A stretch of DNA of 64,000 nt, from assembly GCA_963807085.1 (NCBI GenBank), contig CAWEBB010000024.1, positions 130,374 to 194,373 of the forward strand, read 5' to 3'. The notes below the pieces were generated by a model. It worked only from the letters and a program-made list of their open reading frames with translations, did not search any database and was not told the origin of the DNA. The stretch's first letter is position 1. The number at the start of each line of letters is the position of its first letter. Below are positions 25,606 to 34,268 of the stretch, piece after piece. Made by a program: the position numbers and the translations under genes. Origin of the DNA: JACKII01 sp963807085 (GTDB lineage Bacteria; Pseudomonadota; Alphaproteobacteria; Bin95).

Positions 25606-26220
25606 CATCGAGGCCCAGAAGATGAGCCACGTGCGCGGCGCCCCGCTACACCCGCAAACCCAGGGCAAGATCGAGCGCTGGCACCAGACCCTGAAAAACC
25701 GCATCCTGCTGGAGAACTACTTCCTGCCCGGCGACCTTGAGGCCCAGATCGAGGCCTTCGTCGAACACTACAACCACCAGCGCTACCACGAGAGCCTGAA
25801 CAACGTGACGCCCGCCGACGCCTACTTAGGCAGGGCTCCAGCCATCATCAAACAGCGCGAAAGGATCAAGCGACAGACCATCGAATATCGGCGATTGCAG
25901 CACCGCAAGCTCGCCGCCTAACATCAACCCCCAGACAAGGCCCGCACTCCGCTAATTTACGCCGCGAGTTGTGCCAAATGTTGTGACGTCGGACACTCGC
26001 GCAGGTCAGTGGTGCGTGGACGCCCACCCGCTTTTGCTGGCGGCAACAATGGCGCAATCAACGCCCATTCCCGATCCAGCAGGTCGCTTGGATAACGACC
26101 TGTCTTGCGGCTATGCTCAACGCGAGCGGTATCTGTCCAGGGCATCTGATCCTCCATCTCTTCGCAAAGACGGTGAATCACAACCTACTGATATCGCTCA
26201 ACACCTTTTCGGGCAGGCTC

Positions 26221-28479
26221 TTAGCCGCTGAACTTGTTATCCCGCGGAAAGCCGTGCGGCGGCAGCTTGCCGGCGGCGGCACGCCTGCCGAGCCAAGGCG
26301 CCAGGTTCTTCTCCGTGCGCGTGCGCTCGCCGCTCGTCCAGGAAAGACCTTCGTCCAGCGTCAGTGTGGTGAGGTCGCTTAGTCGGGCGTCCTTGTAGCG
26401 CTGCAGCATCACGCCCCGGCCCCGGCTCATCTCCGGCAGTTCGTCGAGCGGGAAGATCAGCAGGCGGCGGTTCTCGCCGATAACGGCCACATGGTCGCCC
26501 GCAACCGGCACCACATGGCTCAAGACCGCGCCAGAAGCCGGGTTCATCACCTGGCGGCCGTTCTTGGTCTGGGCGATGCAGGCTTCGGCGTCGATGCGGA
26601 AGCCCCGGCCGTCGCTGGAGGCCAGAATCACCTGCCGCTCTTTCGCCGCTGTCATCAGTGCGACCACCTCGTCCTCGGCCGCCAAGCCGACCAGCAGCCG
26701 CAGCGGCTCGCCCTGGCCCCGCCCGCCCGGCAGCTTGTCGCCGATCAGCGTGTGAGCGCGGCCGCCGGCGGTGAACAACACGAGCTTGTCGGTGGTGTGG
26801 CAAGGCAAGCGAAAGCGCTCGCCGTCGCCGTCCTTGTATTTCACGTCCGCGTCGGACGCGAGGTGACCTTTCAGGGCGCGGACCCAGCCTTGCTCGGAAA
26901 CGACGACCGTGATCGGCTCGCGCTCCACCAGCGCTTCGACGGAAAGGTCGACTTCTTCGGGCGCGTTGGCAATCGTGGTGCGCCGCTTGCCGAGCGTGGT
27001 CTTAGCGCCGAACTTATGCCGGATCTCCCCGATTTGCGCGGCGATCATGGCCCATTGCGCCTCCTCACTGCCGAGGAGCGTTTCCAGCTCTGCCTGTTCG
27101 GTGGCGAGCGCGTCGTATTCCTTGCGAATCTCGATCTCTTCGAGCTTGGCGAGCGCGCGCAGGCGTATGTTCAGGATGGCCTCGGCCTGCACCTCGGTCA
27201 GGTCCCAGCGAGCCATCAGGGCCGGCTTGGGGTTGTCGGAGGCCCGGATCAGCGCGATCACCTCGTCCAGGTTGGCATAGACGATCAGATAGCCCGCCAA
27301 CACCTCCAGCCGGTGTGCGATCTGGCCGAGCCGGTACCGGGTGCGCCGCTCCAAAACCTCCAGCCGGTGGTCGAGAAAGGCCTTCAGCACCTCGATCACA
27401 CCCATCAGCCGGGGCACCGTCCCGCCATCCAGCACGTTCATGTTGAGGCCGAAGCGAGTCTCCAACTCGGTCTGCTGGAAGAGGGATTCCATCAGGGCGT
27501 CGGGCGGGATGGTACGGTTCTTTGGCACCAGCACCAGGCGCACGTCCTCCGCCGACTCATCGCGGATGTCGGCCAGCAGCGGCAGCTTCCGGGCTTCCAG
27601 CAGCTCGGCGGTCTTTTCGATCAGCCGGCTTTTCTGCACCTGATAGGGGATTTCGGTGACCACCACCTGCCAAGTGCCGCGGCCGAGATCCTCTTTCTCC
27701 CAACGGGCGCGCAGACGCAGCGAGCCGCGGCCGGTGGCGTAGGCCTGGGCGATCTTATCCGCGTCCTCCACCAGCACGCCGCCGGTGGGAAAGTCAGGCC
27801 CCGGGAGGCGCTTCAACACCTGCGTCAGCGAGGCGTCCGGGTTCTTGATCAGCAGCAGCAGCGCCCGGCAGACCTCGTCGGCATTGTGCGGCGGGATATT
27901 GGTCGCCATGCCGACCGCAATGCCCTGGGCGCCATTGGCCAGCAGATTCGGAAAGGCGGCAGGCAGGACGACGGGCTCCGCGCCCTCGCCGTCGTAGGTG
28001 TCGCGGAAATCGACCGCGTCCTGGCCGATACCCTCCAGCAACGCTTCGGCGACAGCGGTCAGGCGGGCCTCCGTATAACGCATGGCGGCCGCATTATCGC
28101 CGTCGATATTGCCGAAATTGCCCTGGCCTTCGACCAGCGGGTAGCGCACCGCGAATTCCTGCGCGAGCCGCACCATGGCGTCATAAATGGCAGCATCGCC
28201 GTGCGGGTGGAACTTGCCCATAACGTCGCCAACGACGCGGGCGCACTTCTTGAAGCCCGTGCGCGGGTTCAGGCCCAATTCGCGCATGGCATAGAGCAGG
28301 CGGCGATGCACGGGCTTCAGCCCGTCGCGCACGTCCGGCAGGGAGCGTGCCATGATGGTGGAGAGCGCATAGGCTAGATAACGCTCCGAAAGCGCTTGCT
28401 CAAAGCCGACGGGGCGGATCGGATCGCGTTCCGGCGGGGTGTCGTCGTTGCTGGGTGCGGGGATGTCGCTGTCGCTCAA
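26221..28479 (-). CDS. parC: DNA topoisomerase IV subunit A
   Basis: Breakage-reunion subunit of topoisomerase IV, which decatenates daughter chromosomes; 752 aa. The catalytic Tyr is Tyr135 in AAAMRYTEARL. The family start region (FEQALSERYLAYALSTIMARSLPDVRDGLKPVHRR) and the C-terminal beta-pinwheel repeats are present. In the quinolone region HPHGDAAIYDAM, the position equivalent to E. coli Ser80 is Ala96 and Glu84 is Asp100. It has no frameshift. The upstream 280 bases contain the terminator of the subtilase gene; downstream lies the IS5-family nest, which begins only about 30 bases after the stop. Confidence 0.95.
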   Translation of the reverse strand: MSDSDIPAPSNDDTPPERDPIRPVGFEQALSERYLAYALSTIMARSLPDVRDGLKPVHRRLLYAMRELGLNPRTGFKKCARVVGDVMGKFHPHGDAAIYDAMVRLAQEFAVRYPLVEGQGNFGNIDGDNAAAMRYTEARLTAVAEALLEGIGQDAVDFRDTYDGEGAEPVVLPAAFPNLLANGAQGIAVGMATNIPPHNADEVCRALLLLIKNPDASLTQVLKRLPGPDFPTGGVLVEDADKIAQAYATGRGSLRLRARWEKEDLGRGTWQVVVTEIPYQVQKSRLIEKTAELLEARKLPLLADIRDESAEDVRLVLVPKNRTIPPDALMESLFQQTELETRFGLNMNVLDGGTVPRLMGVIEVLKAFLDHRLEVLERRTRYRLGQIAHRLEVLAGYLIVYANLDEVIALIRASDNPKPALMARWDLTEVQAEAILNIRLRALAKLEEIEIRKEYDALATEQAELETLLGSEEAQWAMIAAQIGEIRHKFGAKTTLGKRRTTIANAPEEVDLSVEALVEREPITVVVSEQGWVRALKGHLASDADVKYKDGDGERFRLPCHTTDKLVLFTAGGRAHTLIGDKLPGGRGQGEPLRLLVGLAAEDEVVALMTAAKERQVILASSDGRGFRIDAEACIAQTKNGRQVMNPASGAVLSHVVPVAGDHVAVIGENRRLLIFPLDELPEMSRGRGVMLQRYKDARLSDLTTLTLDEGLSWTSGERTRTEKNLAPWLGRRAAAGKLPPHGFPRDNKFSG

Positions 28480-28572
28480 CCAGTCATGCCTTCATTGAAT
28501 GGGGTCGCCGCAACGTCGGTGAAACTGCCACGATTCTCAAGGCCCTATCTCAAACATTCTCGGGAAGCGAAT

Positions 28573-28617
28573 GAAAAATGGAAGGTCGGTCTAGGCACAC
28601 GGCGCAGACCGACCTTT
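28573..28617 (-). terminator. Rho-independent terminator downstream of the subtilase gene
   Basis: Perfect 11-base inverted repeat AAGGTCGGTCT / AGACCGACCTT (28582-28592 and 28606-28616) with a 13-base loop. On the minus strand it is followed closely by TTTTT (28574-28578). It lies between the subtilase (ending 28762) and parC (starting 28479), both on the minus strand, and should separate their transcription. Confidence 0.8.
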
Positions 28618-28761
28618 CGGGTACGACTTGCAGGAGTGACCTAGTTGTGGTGTGGCCGAAACGCTTGCGGCCGCAAGTATTCCGTGTCTCAACCCACTAT
28701 CTAAGTAACTCGGCAAATAGATGCAGGCAACGGATGGGTAACATCCGTTGGCATTGAAGCA

Positions 28762-31335
28762 CTAGACGATATCCCACCCCTGCAACGTGAGTGACAAGTC
28801 CTGGCCGCCGACGGTGAGGCTGAGGATCGTGCCGCCGAAACCATCGTCCGCCGCGGTTATCACGCCGTTGGCGTCCGCTTCGACGATATCCTCCACACTA
28901 TCGAAGCGGGCCCAGCCACCGTTATTCCAAGCCCGTAAGTCGTTCCATGGATCAACATCGTTGTCGAAGGTGCCGCAATTCATGAAACGGAACTCGATCA
29001 TGTCACCTTGGGCAAAGTCCAAGTCGGTGATCGTATGCGCGTCCTTGTCATAGACGTAGCGACCATCGATTTTGAATATATCTGCGCCCTTGTCGCCGGT
29101 CACCGTGTCATTGCTGTATCGCAGCAGGAATTGGTCATCGCCAACGGAGCCGACCATGACATCGTCATAGCGGCTGCCAATGAAGTTTTGGCTGCCGGAA
29201 GTGGGAGGTGGCGTGCTGCCGCCTCCGCCGCCTCCACCGAGGCCGAGAGCAGCGAAGCGCAGGCCATCCAACTCGACCGAAACCTCCTCGCCCTTGGAAC
29301 TGATTGTCAGCAGCGTATCGCCATCGTTCGAACCGGTTGCCTGCAGAACGCCATTCCTGTGCGCTTCGACGATGTCGGCAATGCTGTTGAAGGCCGCGGT
29401 CTGCCCGCTACTGTTCACGAAGAGGTGGTTGGTGGGGTCGAGCGAGTTATCGAACGAACCGGGGTTGAACAGCCGGTACACCAGCGTATCGCCTTCTCCG
29501 AAATTCAGATCGGTGATCCTGTGGTCATCGCCGTCATTGATATAGCGGCCATCGATGTTGAATGTGTCGGCACCGGGCCCTCCGGTCGCGATGTCGTCAC
29601 CGTACCGCAGCAGGAAATTGTCATTGCCCGCGCCGCCATTGAACACATTATTGTGGCCGGTCCCGACCAAGTTGTCATTGGTGGGACTGCCGCCGCCTCC
29701 GCCACCACTGCCGGCCGAGTGGTTGCCGAAATTCGCACCCGTCGATGCGCTGCCGTTGGAAACGGTAACAAGGTTGAATGTCGACGGCGCTGTTTGCGTC
29801 CATCCGCTCTGCATGACCTGCTCAACGTGATAGATGCCGGGCGACACGTTGGAAAACGTATACCGGCCAGAGCCATTCGTCATCGCCGACACCTCGCCCC
29901 TGTCGAGGTTGCCGTTGCCGTTCGCGTCCAAATAGACGTTCCAGCCGTGCATCCCGCTCTCGCCTTGGTCTCGGATGCCGTCATTGTCGGCATCGTTCCA
30001 GACCGTGCCCGCAATCGAACCGGGCTGTGGTGCCGACAAGGCGTTCGCCGCATTCAGACGGCCGCCCGAGACCGTGATCCCATTAAGCTCCGGTATTGGA
30101 TCGACGTTATCGAGGATACGGTTGCGAACCGCGCTGGCGCTGAGGCCGGGTTCGCTCGCCATCAATAGCGCAACGGCACCGGTAACGTGCGGAGTGGCCA
30201 TCGACGTGCCGCCCAAGACTCCGTAACGACCGCCGGGTGCCGTGCTCCAGATCTGTTCCCCGGGCGCCGCCAGATCGACGGACTTCACACCGAAATTCGA
30301 GAATGAGGTAAGGCTGTCGTTTTTGTCGCTCGCGGCAACCGAAATCAGGTTACTCAGCGGATAGCTGCTCGGATAGAAGGGTTTTCTGTCATTGTTGTCG
30401 CCGATCTGATCCGGGCCACCATTGCCGGCGGCTGCAACGAAAACATGCCCTGCCTGTCCTGCCAGGGTGATGGCATCGTATAAGTTTTGGTAGTAACCGC
30501 CGCCGCCCCAGCTGTTATTGGATACGTCGGCTCCCATCAGCGTGGCGTATTCGAGCGCCTGGATGGCGTTGAAGGTGCTGCCCGACCCATTGGCATCCAT
30601 GAATTTCAACGCCATGATCTTGGCGTTGGGAGCTACACCGGTCATGCCTATGCCGTTGTTGCCATCGGCGGCGACGGTACCCGCGACATAGGTACCGTGA
30701 CCGAAGTCATCGAGCGGATTGCCGTCGTTATTGGCGAAGTCGTACCCGTAATAGTCATCGACGTAACCATTTTTGTCGTCGTCGATGCGGTTACCGGGTA
30801 TCTCGCCCTTGTTGACCCACATATTGTTCTTCAGGTCGGGATGGTTGTAGTCCACGCCGCTGTCGATGACGGCCACGACTGCGCCGGCGCCGGTGCTGAC
30901 ATCCCACGCTTCCGGTGCATCGATGTCCGCATCGGCCGTTGCACCGAAGCCCCCCGTATTGTGCAATCCCCACTGGCTGCCGAACCTTGGGTCGTTCGGA
31001 AATGTAGCGCTCGCCTCAACGTCGGCCGGCATATCCGTCGCGGCCAGCACATAGTTGGGCTGCACAGTGTCGGCATATTCGGCAACGCCGCTAGCCTGTA
31101 ATTGATCAAGCGCGACGTCGGTGGAAACCCCGTCGAAACGCCATAGTTGGAAACCCCATTGCTGTGTCGAGGAGACAAGCTCCGCGCCTAACGACGCACG
31201 CAACGAAGCCATCGCTTCGTCGCCCAGACTCGCCCCTCCATTTCCGTCGTGCAGACGCACGATAACCTCGCCTTGGAGGTAATCGGGTGAGTAATAGGCG
31301 GCCTGGCCACCCTGGTCGGTATGGTTAATATTCAT
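28762..31335 (-). CDS. S8 subtilisin-like serine peptidase with SdrD-B-like and duplicated serralysin-type C-terminal domains
   Basis: 857 aa from ATG 31335 (GGAG about 11 bases upstream). Order: pro-region (about 1-110); S8 catalytic domain (about 115-430) with Asp158 in VAVIDSGVDYNHPDL, His213 in FGHGTYVAGT, oxyanion Asn305 in AAAGNGG and Ser378 in GGTSMATPHVTG. Next comes an SdrD-B/Cna-like fold (about 438-540, GTVWNDADNDGIRDQGE). Then two homologous modules of about 145 residues (551-697 and 711-857) follow, each with FLLRY, DTFNIDGRY-like and ITDLNF-like motifs as in serralysin C-termini, separated by glycine runs. There is no Sec signal peptide. C-terminal modules of this kind suggest type I secretion and Ca2+ binding. 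A cell-exported protease is likely; its substrate is unknown. Confidence 0.88.
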   Translation of the reverse strand: MNINHTDQGGQAAYYSPDYLQGEVIVRLHDGNGGASLGDEAMASLRASLGAELVSSTQQWGFQLWRFDGVSTDVALDQLQASGVAEYADTVQPNYVLAATDMPADVEASATFPNDPRFGSQWGLHNTGGFGATADADIDAPEAWDVSTGAGAVVAVIDSGVDYNHPDLKNNMWVNKGEIPGNRIDDDKNGYVDDYYGYDFANNDGNPLDDFGHGTYVAGTVAADGNNGIGMTGVAPNAKIMALKFMDANGSGSTFNAIQALEYATLMGADVSNNSWGGGGYYQNLYDAITLAGQAGHVFVAAAGNGGPDQIGDNNDRKPFYPSSYPLSNLISVAASDKNDSLTSFSNFGVKSVDLAAPGEQIWSTAPGGRYGVLGGTSMATPHVTGAVALLMASEPGLSASAVRNRILDNVDPIPELNGITVSGGRLNAANALSAPQPGSIAGTVWNDADNDGIRDQGESGMHGWNVYLDANGNGNLDRGEVSAMTNGSGRYTFSNVSPGIYHVEQVMQSGWTQTAPSTFNLVTVSNGSASTGANFGNHSAGSGGGGGGSPTNDNLVGTGHNNVFNGGAGNDNFLLRYGDDIATGGPGADTFNIDGRYINDGDDHRITDLNFGEGDTLVYRLFNPGSFDNSLDPTNHLFVNSSGQTAAFNSIADIVEAHRNGVLQATGSNDGDTLLTISSKGEEVSVELDGLRFAALGLGGGGGGGSTPPPTSGSQNFIGSRYDDVMVGSVGDDQFLLRYSNDTVTGDKGADIFKIDGRYVYDKDAHTITDLDFAQGDMIEFRFMNCGTFDNDVDPWNDLRAWNNGGWARFDSVEDIVEADANGVITAADDGFGGTILSLTVGGQDLSLTLQGWDIV

Positions 31336-31683
31336 GGTTAACAGTCTCCAAAATGGGACGCCTGAATTTGAGTTCAGCCCTGGCGTGATCAATGGATTCG
31401 ATCACAAGTAAAGAGCTCTACCCCGGCGCACGCTGGATGGAACGTCGAAGCCGGCGGGAAGCTGGCATATTTGGAAAACGATTGCAGCAACGATATTCGT
31501 GGAATCAACGAAAAGTACGGGAAAACAACTACTGCTTGCATAATGATTTATCCTGCTACCGCTCAAGCTTTGCTGTAATCTGAACTTATCGCTGCGATAA
31601 TTTGTCTGCCGATCGGCGAATATCAGTCTCAGAGATCATCAATGGCGGTGACAGCAGGCCGGGGAGATTCCCGACTCAATTGA
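31336..31683. other. Intergenic region between the subtilase and the NDUFA9-like gene
   Basis: About 350 bases without a supportable gene, upstream of the minus-strand subtilase. It should contain the subtilase promoter. The only clear structure is an inverted repeat GTGATC-N9-GATCAC at 31385-31405, about 50 bases before the start codon, a possible operator. The part nearest the NDUFA9-like gene is that gene's 3' side and shows nothing obvious. Confidence 0.4.
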
Positions 31684-32637
31684 TCAGACCCGGCCGGATT
31701 TGCGCGGCTGTGCCCCCCGGAACCGAGCGAGATAGCGGGGAACGACGGCGCCCACCGGGGTCGGCTCGATTCCCAGGTCCTCGAGTCCCTTCGCCCCCTC
31801 GCTCACCAAGTTGTCGCGCTTCAACTGCTTCAGTTGATCGCGGGTCAACGGCGGGCTCGGCAACAACTCAAAAAAGCGAGCCTGGATTGCGGCGATAGAG
31901 GAGGGCAGCGTTGCCAGCACGCGCTTCTGGCCGGTCTGTGCCAGCGTGTATTGCATGATCTCTTTCATGGTCATCACCTTCGGGCCGCCCAACTCATATG
32001 TCTCTCCCGCGCATGCCGGGTCGGAGAGCGCCTTGCAAATGGCGTCCGCCACGTCGCCGACATAGACCGGCTGCAGTTTGGTGTGGCCGCCATCGATCAG
32101 GGGCAGCACCGGCGTGAAGCGGGCAAGGTCGGCAAAGCGGTTGAAGAACTCATCCTCCGGCCCGAACAGCACGCTTGGCCGGAGGATGGTCGCGGACGGC
32201 ATTGCCGCCCTAACGGCAGCCTCGCCCGCCGCCTTGGATTGGGCATAGAGCGACTCGCTGTTTGCATCCGCGCCAATGGCCGAGACATGGACCATCGTTT
32301 GCACGCCGGCCGCAGCGGCTGCTTGCGCGATCGCTTCCGCGCCTTCAGCCTGCACGGCATGGAATTTCTGCGCGCCGAATTCGGACAGAATCCCAACCAG
32401 GTTCACGACGGCGTCGACACCTTGGCACGCCCGGGCAACCGTTTCCGGAAAGCGCACATTGGCCTGCACGAGGCTGATCTGCCCGACCGCTCCCATCGGC
32501 TTCAGAAACTTGGCGCTTTCCACGTCACGACAGGCGACCCGGACCGAACCGCCGGCCGCAGCAAGGCGCATCACCACATAACGGCCGATAAAGCCGGAGC
32601 CGCCAAAGACTACCACGCGCTGTGCCGCCATCGCCAA
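31684..32637 (-). CDS. Complex I NDUFA9-type NAD(P)-binding protein
   Basis: Atypical short-chain dehydrogenase of 317 aa. The N-terminal Rossmann motif is VVVFGGSGFIGRYVV. Then come VDAVVNLVGIL, VHVSAIGADANSESLYAQSKAAGE (Ser..Tyr-x3-Lys positions) and ATILRPSVLFGPEDEFFNRFA, characteristic of NDUFA9/Coq11-like proteins. The nucleotide probably serves as a structural cofactor. Alphaproteobacterial members are linked to respiratory complex I or ubiquinone synthesis and often lie near uppP, as here (about 1.6 kb away). The sequence appears intact. Confidence 0.9.
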   Translation of the reverse strand: MAMAAQRVVVFGGSGFIGRYVVMRLAAAGGSVRVACRDVESAKFLKPMGAVGQISLVQANVRFPETVARACQGVDAVVNLVGILSEFGAQKFHAVQAEGAEAIAQAAAAAGVQTMVHVSAIGADANSESLYAQSKAAGEAAVRAAMPSATILRPSVLFGPEDEFFNRFADLARFTPVLPLIDGGHTKLQPVYVGDVADAICKALSDPACAGETYELGGPKVMTMKEIMQYTLAQTGQKRVLATLPSSIAAIQARFFELLPSPPLTRDQLKQLKRDNLVSEGAKGLEDLGIEPTPVGAVVPRYLARFRGAQPRKSGRV

Positions 32638-32788
32638 TAAGCCTCACTGATCGTTATTCCGCCCGCCGCCCCGCAGGCACCTGTCCTTTAATCGTGGCGC
32701 ACTTGGTATGCCCCGGGTCCTGCCAAATCGCAAGCCACGGAGTGTACCCAGGCGCCCGCCCATCGGCGGCGCCCGTTGAACCCATCCT

Positions 32789-33475
32789 CTAGTGGTCTGA
32801 CGCGACAACGACAGTCGCGCCGAGCACCAGCCGTTCCGCCACAGCCGGACCATATCGAGCCGGCTGCTTTGCCTGATCGTCCAAGCTTCTTTCCGCCGAT
32901 GCTTGTGGGCGCATCATGACCGGCCGCGGCTGGTCGTCATTGTGGAAGTCCACCCGGTAGACCTTAAATCCGCGATCCGGAAACTCCTTCGCGATTGCCG
33001 CCGCTTCGGCCGACGCGCGGTTGTAAAGCGCCGCCCGCAGCTTCGCCGCCGTCGCCTGCCGCTCCGCAAGGGAGGGGCTGAAGTCGATCTCGAGCACACT
33101 CATACTGCGCCCGCGGCTGGTGGCCTTTTTCACCCGGTCATAGATGCCGGTAAGCGCGCTTTGCGGCACGCGCGCCTCAGCGACGATCACCCATTGCTCG
33201 AAGCCGGTATCGGTCTGGCCGCGCTGGAAGCGGGTCATTTGCCAATCGGCATCCCCGACGGGTGCAAACATCGCCTTGGGATCAACTACCGGCTCCGCCC
33301 CGGCGTCGTCCGTCAACAGGGTCTTGAGCTGCAGAACCACGCGCGCCGTAGCGGTTTCGACCCAGTCTTCCTCCAACAGTTGCAGTACGACCTGTGCGGG
33401 ATCCTTCGGCTGATCGTTCGCCCATGCCGGCGACATAAAAACACACAGGCTGATCGCGGTGAGCAGATGTTTCAT
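32789..33475 (-). CDS. Secreted protein of unknown function
   Basis: 228 aa from ATG 33475, starting with a clear signal peptide MKHLLTAISLCVFMSPAWA. The mature part has Gln/Lys-rich helices and GFEQWVIVAEARVPQSALTGIYDRVKKATSRGRSMSVLEIDFSPS. No cysteine pairs or membrane helices follow, so a periplasmic location is likely. I do not recognise a family. It lies between the NDUFA9-like gene and a GST gene, all on the minus strand, with only 19 bases to the GST stop, so it is probably co-transcribed after the GST. A longer frame upstream overlaps the GST gene and is not used. Confidence 0.65.
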   Translation of the reverse strand: MKHLLTAISLCVFMSPAWANDQPKDPAQVVLQLLEEDWVETATARVVLQLKTLLTDDAGAEPVVDPKAMFAPVGDADWQMTRFQRGQTDTGFEQWVIVAEARVPQSALTGIYDRVKKATSRGRSMSVLEIDFSPSLAERQATAAKLRAALYNRASAEAAAIAKEFPDRGFKVYRVDFHNDDQPRPVMMRPQASAERSLDDQAKQPARYGPAVAERLVLGATVVVASDH

Positions 33476-33494
33476 GAGAGGCCCTTTGCTCGAT

Positions 33495-34163
33495 CTAAAA
33501 GTCCAAATCCGTATAATGGGCGGCCGGCGAAAAACCGGCCACGGAGTCGGCCAACAGCGTACGGAAGCTCGGTCGCGACTTGACCCGCTGGTACCAGATT
33601 TTCGCGCCCTCCGAATGCTCCCACGGCACTTCGTCCAAATAATCCAGTGTCGACAGTTGAGCAGCTGCCGCCAAATCGGCAAGGCTCAGGCTGTCGCCGG
33701 CCAGCCAATTGCGGCGCTCGGTCAGCCACGCGATATAGTCAAGGTGATAGGTGATGTTCTGCCGTCCTGCCCGAATGGCGGCGGAGTTGGGTTCGCCGGT
33801 GCGGCGGATGCGCTTCATCATGCGCTCGCCGTACAAGTATTCAGTTACCTCGCGGTAGAATTTGATATCAAACCAGGCGGCCAGCCGGCGGGTCTCGGCG
33901 CGGTCACCGGGCGAGTGGCCGACCAATGTCACGCCCAGGTTGCTCTCGTCCAAGTATTCGCAGATTGCAGACGATTTGGCGAGCGTCGCGCCATCGTCTT
34001 CGATCCATACCGGCACGAGGCAAGCCGGGTTTAATGCTACGAACTCTTCGCGCCGCCGCCACGGCTCTTCGATTTCCAGATCGACACCGATGCTCTTTTC
34101 CGCCGCGACCAAGCGGACCTTGCGGCAGAAAGGCGAAAGTGGAAGGTGAAACAGCGTTGGCAT
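33495..34163 (-). CDS. Glutathione S-transferase family protein
   Basis: Soluble protein of 222 aa. The thioredoxin-fold N-terminal domain (MPTLFHLPLSPFCRKVRLVAAEK, with a Ser/Cys pair at the usual active-site place) has the cis-Pro glutathione site in NPACLVPVW and the Glu/Asp-Ser-x-Ala-Ile motif ATLAKSSAICEYLDE. An all-helical C-terminal domain follows (SLADLAAAAQLSTLDYL). The substrate is not deducible; many such alphaproteobacterial GSTs handle stress or ring-opened aromatics. It is divergent from uppP, with about 105 bases between the starts. Confidence 0.88.
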   Translation of the reverse strand: MPTLFHLPLSPFCRKVRLVAAEKSIGVDLEIEEPWRRREEFVALNPACLVPVWIEDDGATLAKSSAICEYLDESNLGVTLVGHSPGDRAETRRLAAWFDIKFYREVTEYLYGERMMKRIRRTGEPNSAAIRAGRQNITYHLDYIAWLTERRNWLAGDSLSLADLAAAAQLSTLDYLDEVPWEHSEGAKIWYQRVKSRPSFRTLLADSVAGFSPAAHYTDLDF

Positions 34164-34268
34164 GGTGAGGATACTCTTAACGAATTGCCATCATGTTGGG
34201 CAGTGCACTCGTCGTCACGCCAACGTCGCCGTCGATCTTGTCGGCGCGCACATTCCGGAGCCTGCCCC

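Larger units (their letters stand above)
23739..25921 (+). pseudogene. IS3-type element orfB (copy 1), interrupted by IS481
   Basis: DDE integrase-type transposase. It begins MRYPASEKLEIIRIVEQSHLPAKRTLGQLG with an HTH, then an rve core: first Asp in WQTDFTYFKI, second in LLSDNGPSY. After residue EAQKMS the IS481 element intervenes, and the third acidic residue follows in QGKIERWHQTLKN after the insertion (from about 25606). The tail is NNVTPADAYLGRAPAI...LAA. Comparison with the uninterrupted copy at 38470 shows that removal of IS481 and one 22-base repeat restores the gene exactly. Confidence 0.88.
23271..25995 (+). mobile_element. IS3-type element, copy 1 (interrupted by IS481)
   Basis: Complete element with ends TGTTCCCCGTCAGCACC on the left and, as reverse complement, TGTCCGACGTCACAACA on the right. 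The imperfect inverted repeats share TGT, CGTCA and further in TGGCACAA. It is flanked by a 9-base direct repeat CTCGCGCAG (23262-23270 and 25996-26004), within the IS5-family transposase gene. Without the IS481 insertion it is 1,523 bp, one base shorter than copy 2 at 38001. It carries overlapping orfA and orfB. Confidence 0.88.
22576..26145 (-). pseudogene. IS5-family transposase split by an IS3-type insertion
   Basis: DDE transposase of the IS5 family. The N-terminus lies on the right (MPWTDTARVEHSRKTGRY to TDLRE, 26145-25996). After the insertion it resumes at 23270 with REVMNAIPYI and GCQWRALPKDFPP in one frame and GREASPTAGV, KKVKGRKRHILTDTLG, DGGYAGD and RRWVVERTFAWLGRCRR in another, so there is also an indel near 23160. 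The first catalytic Asp of the family motif (IDSQSVK) reads INSQSVK here. The element has thus lost activity three ways: insertion, frame change and a likely catalytic substitution. Its outer ends are near 22560 and 26190 but not exactly defined. Confidence 0.85.

Noticed and set aside
26491..28377. A 628-codon open frame opposite parC.
   Set aside because: Antisense shadow of an intact, conserved parC; composition is His/Gln/Arg-rich with no domain signals.
29008..30168. A 386-codon Val/Ile/Ala-rich frame opposite the subtilase gene that resembles a membrane or repeat protein.
   Set aside because: Its composition is the complement of Asp/Asn/Gly-rich codons in the real gene; no ribosome-binding site or family.
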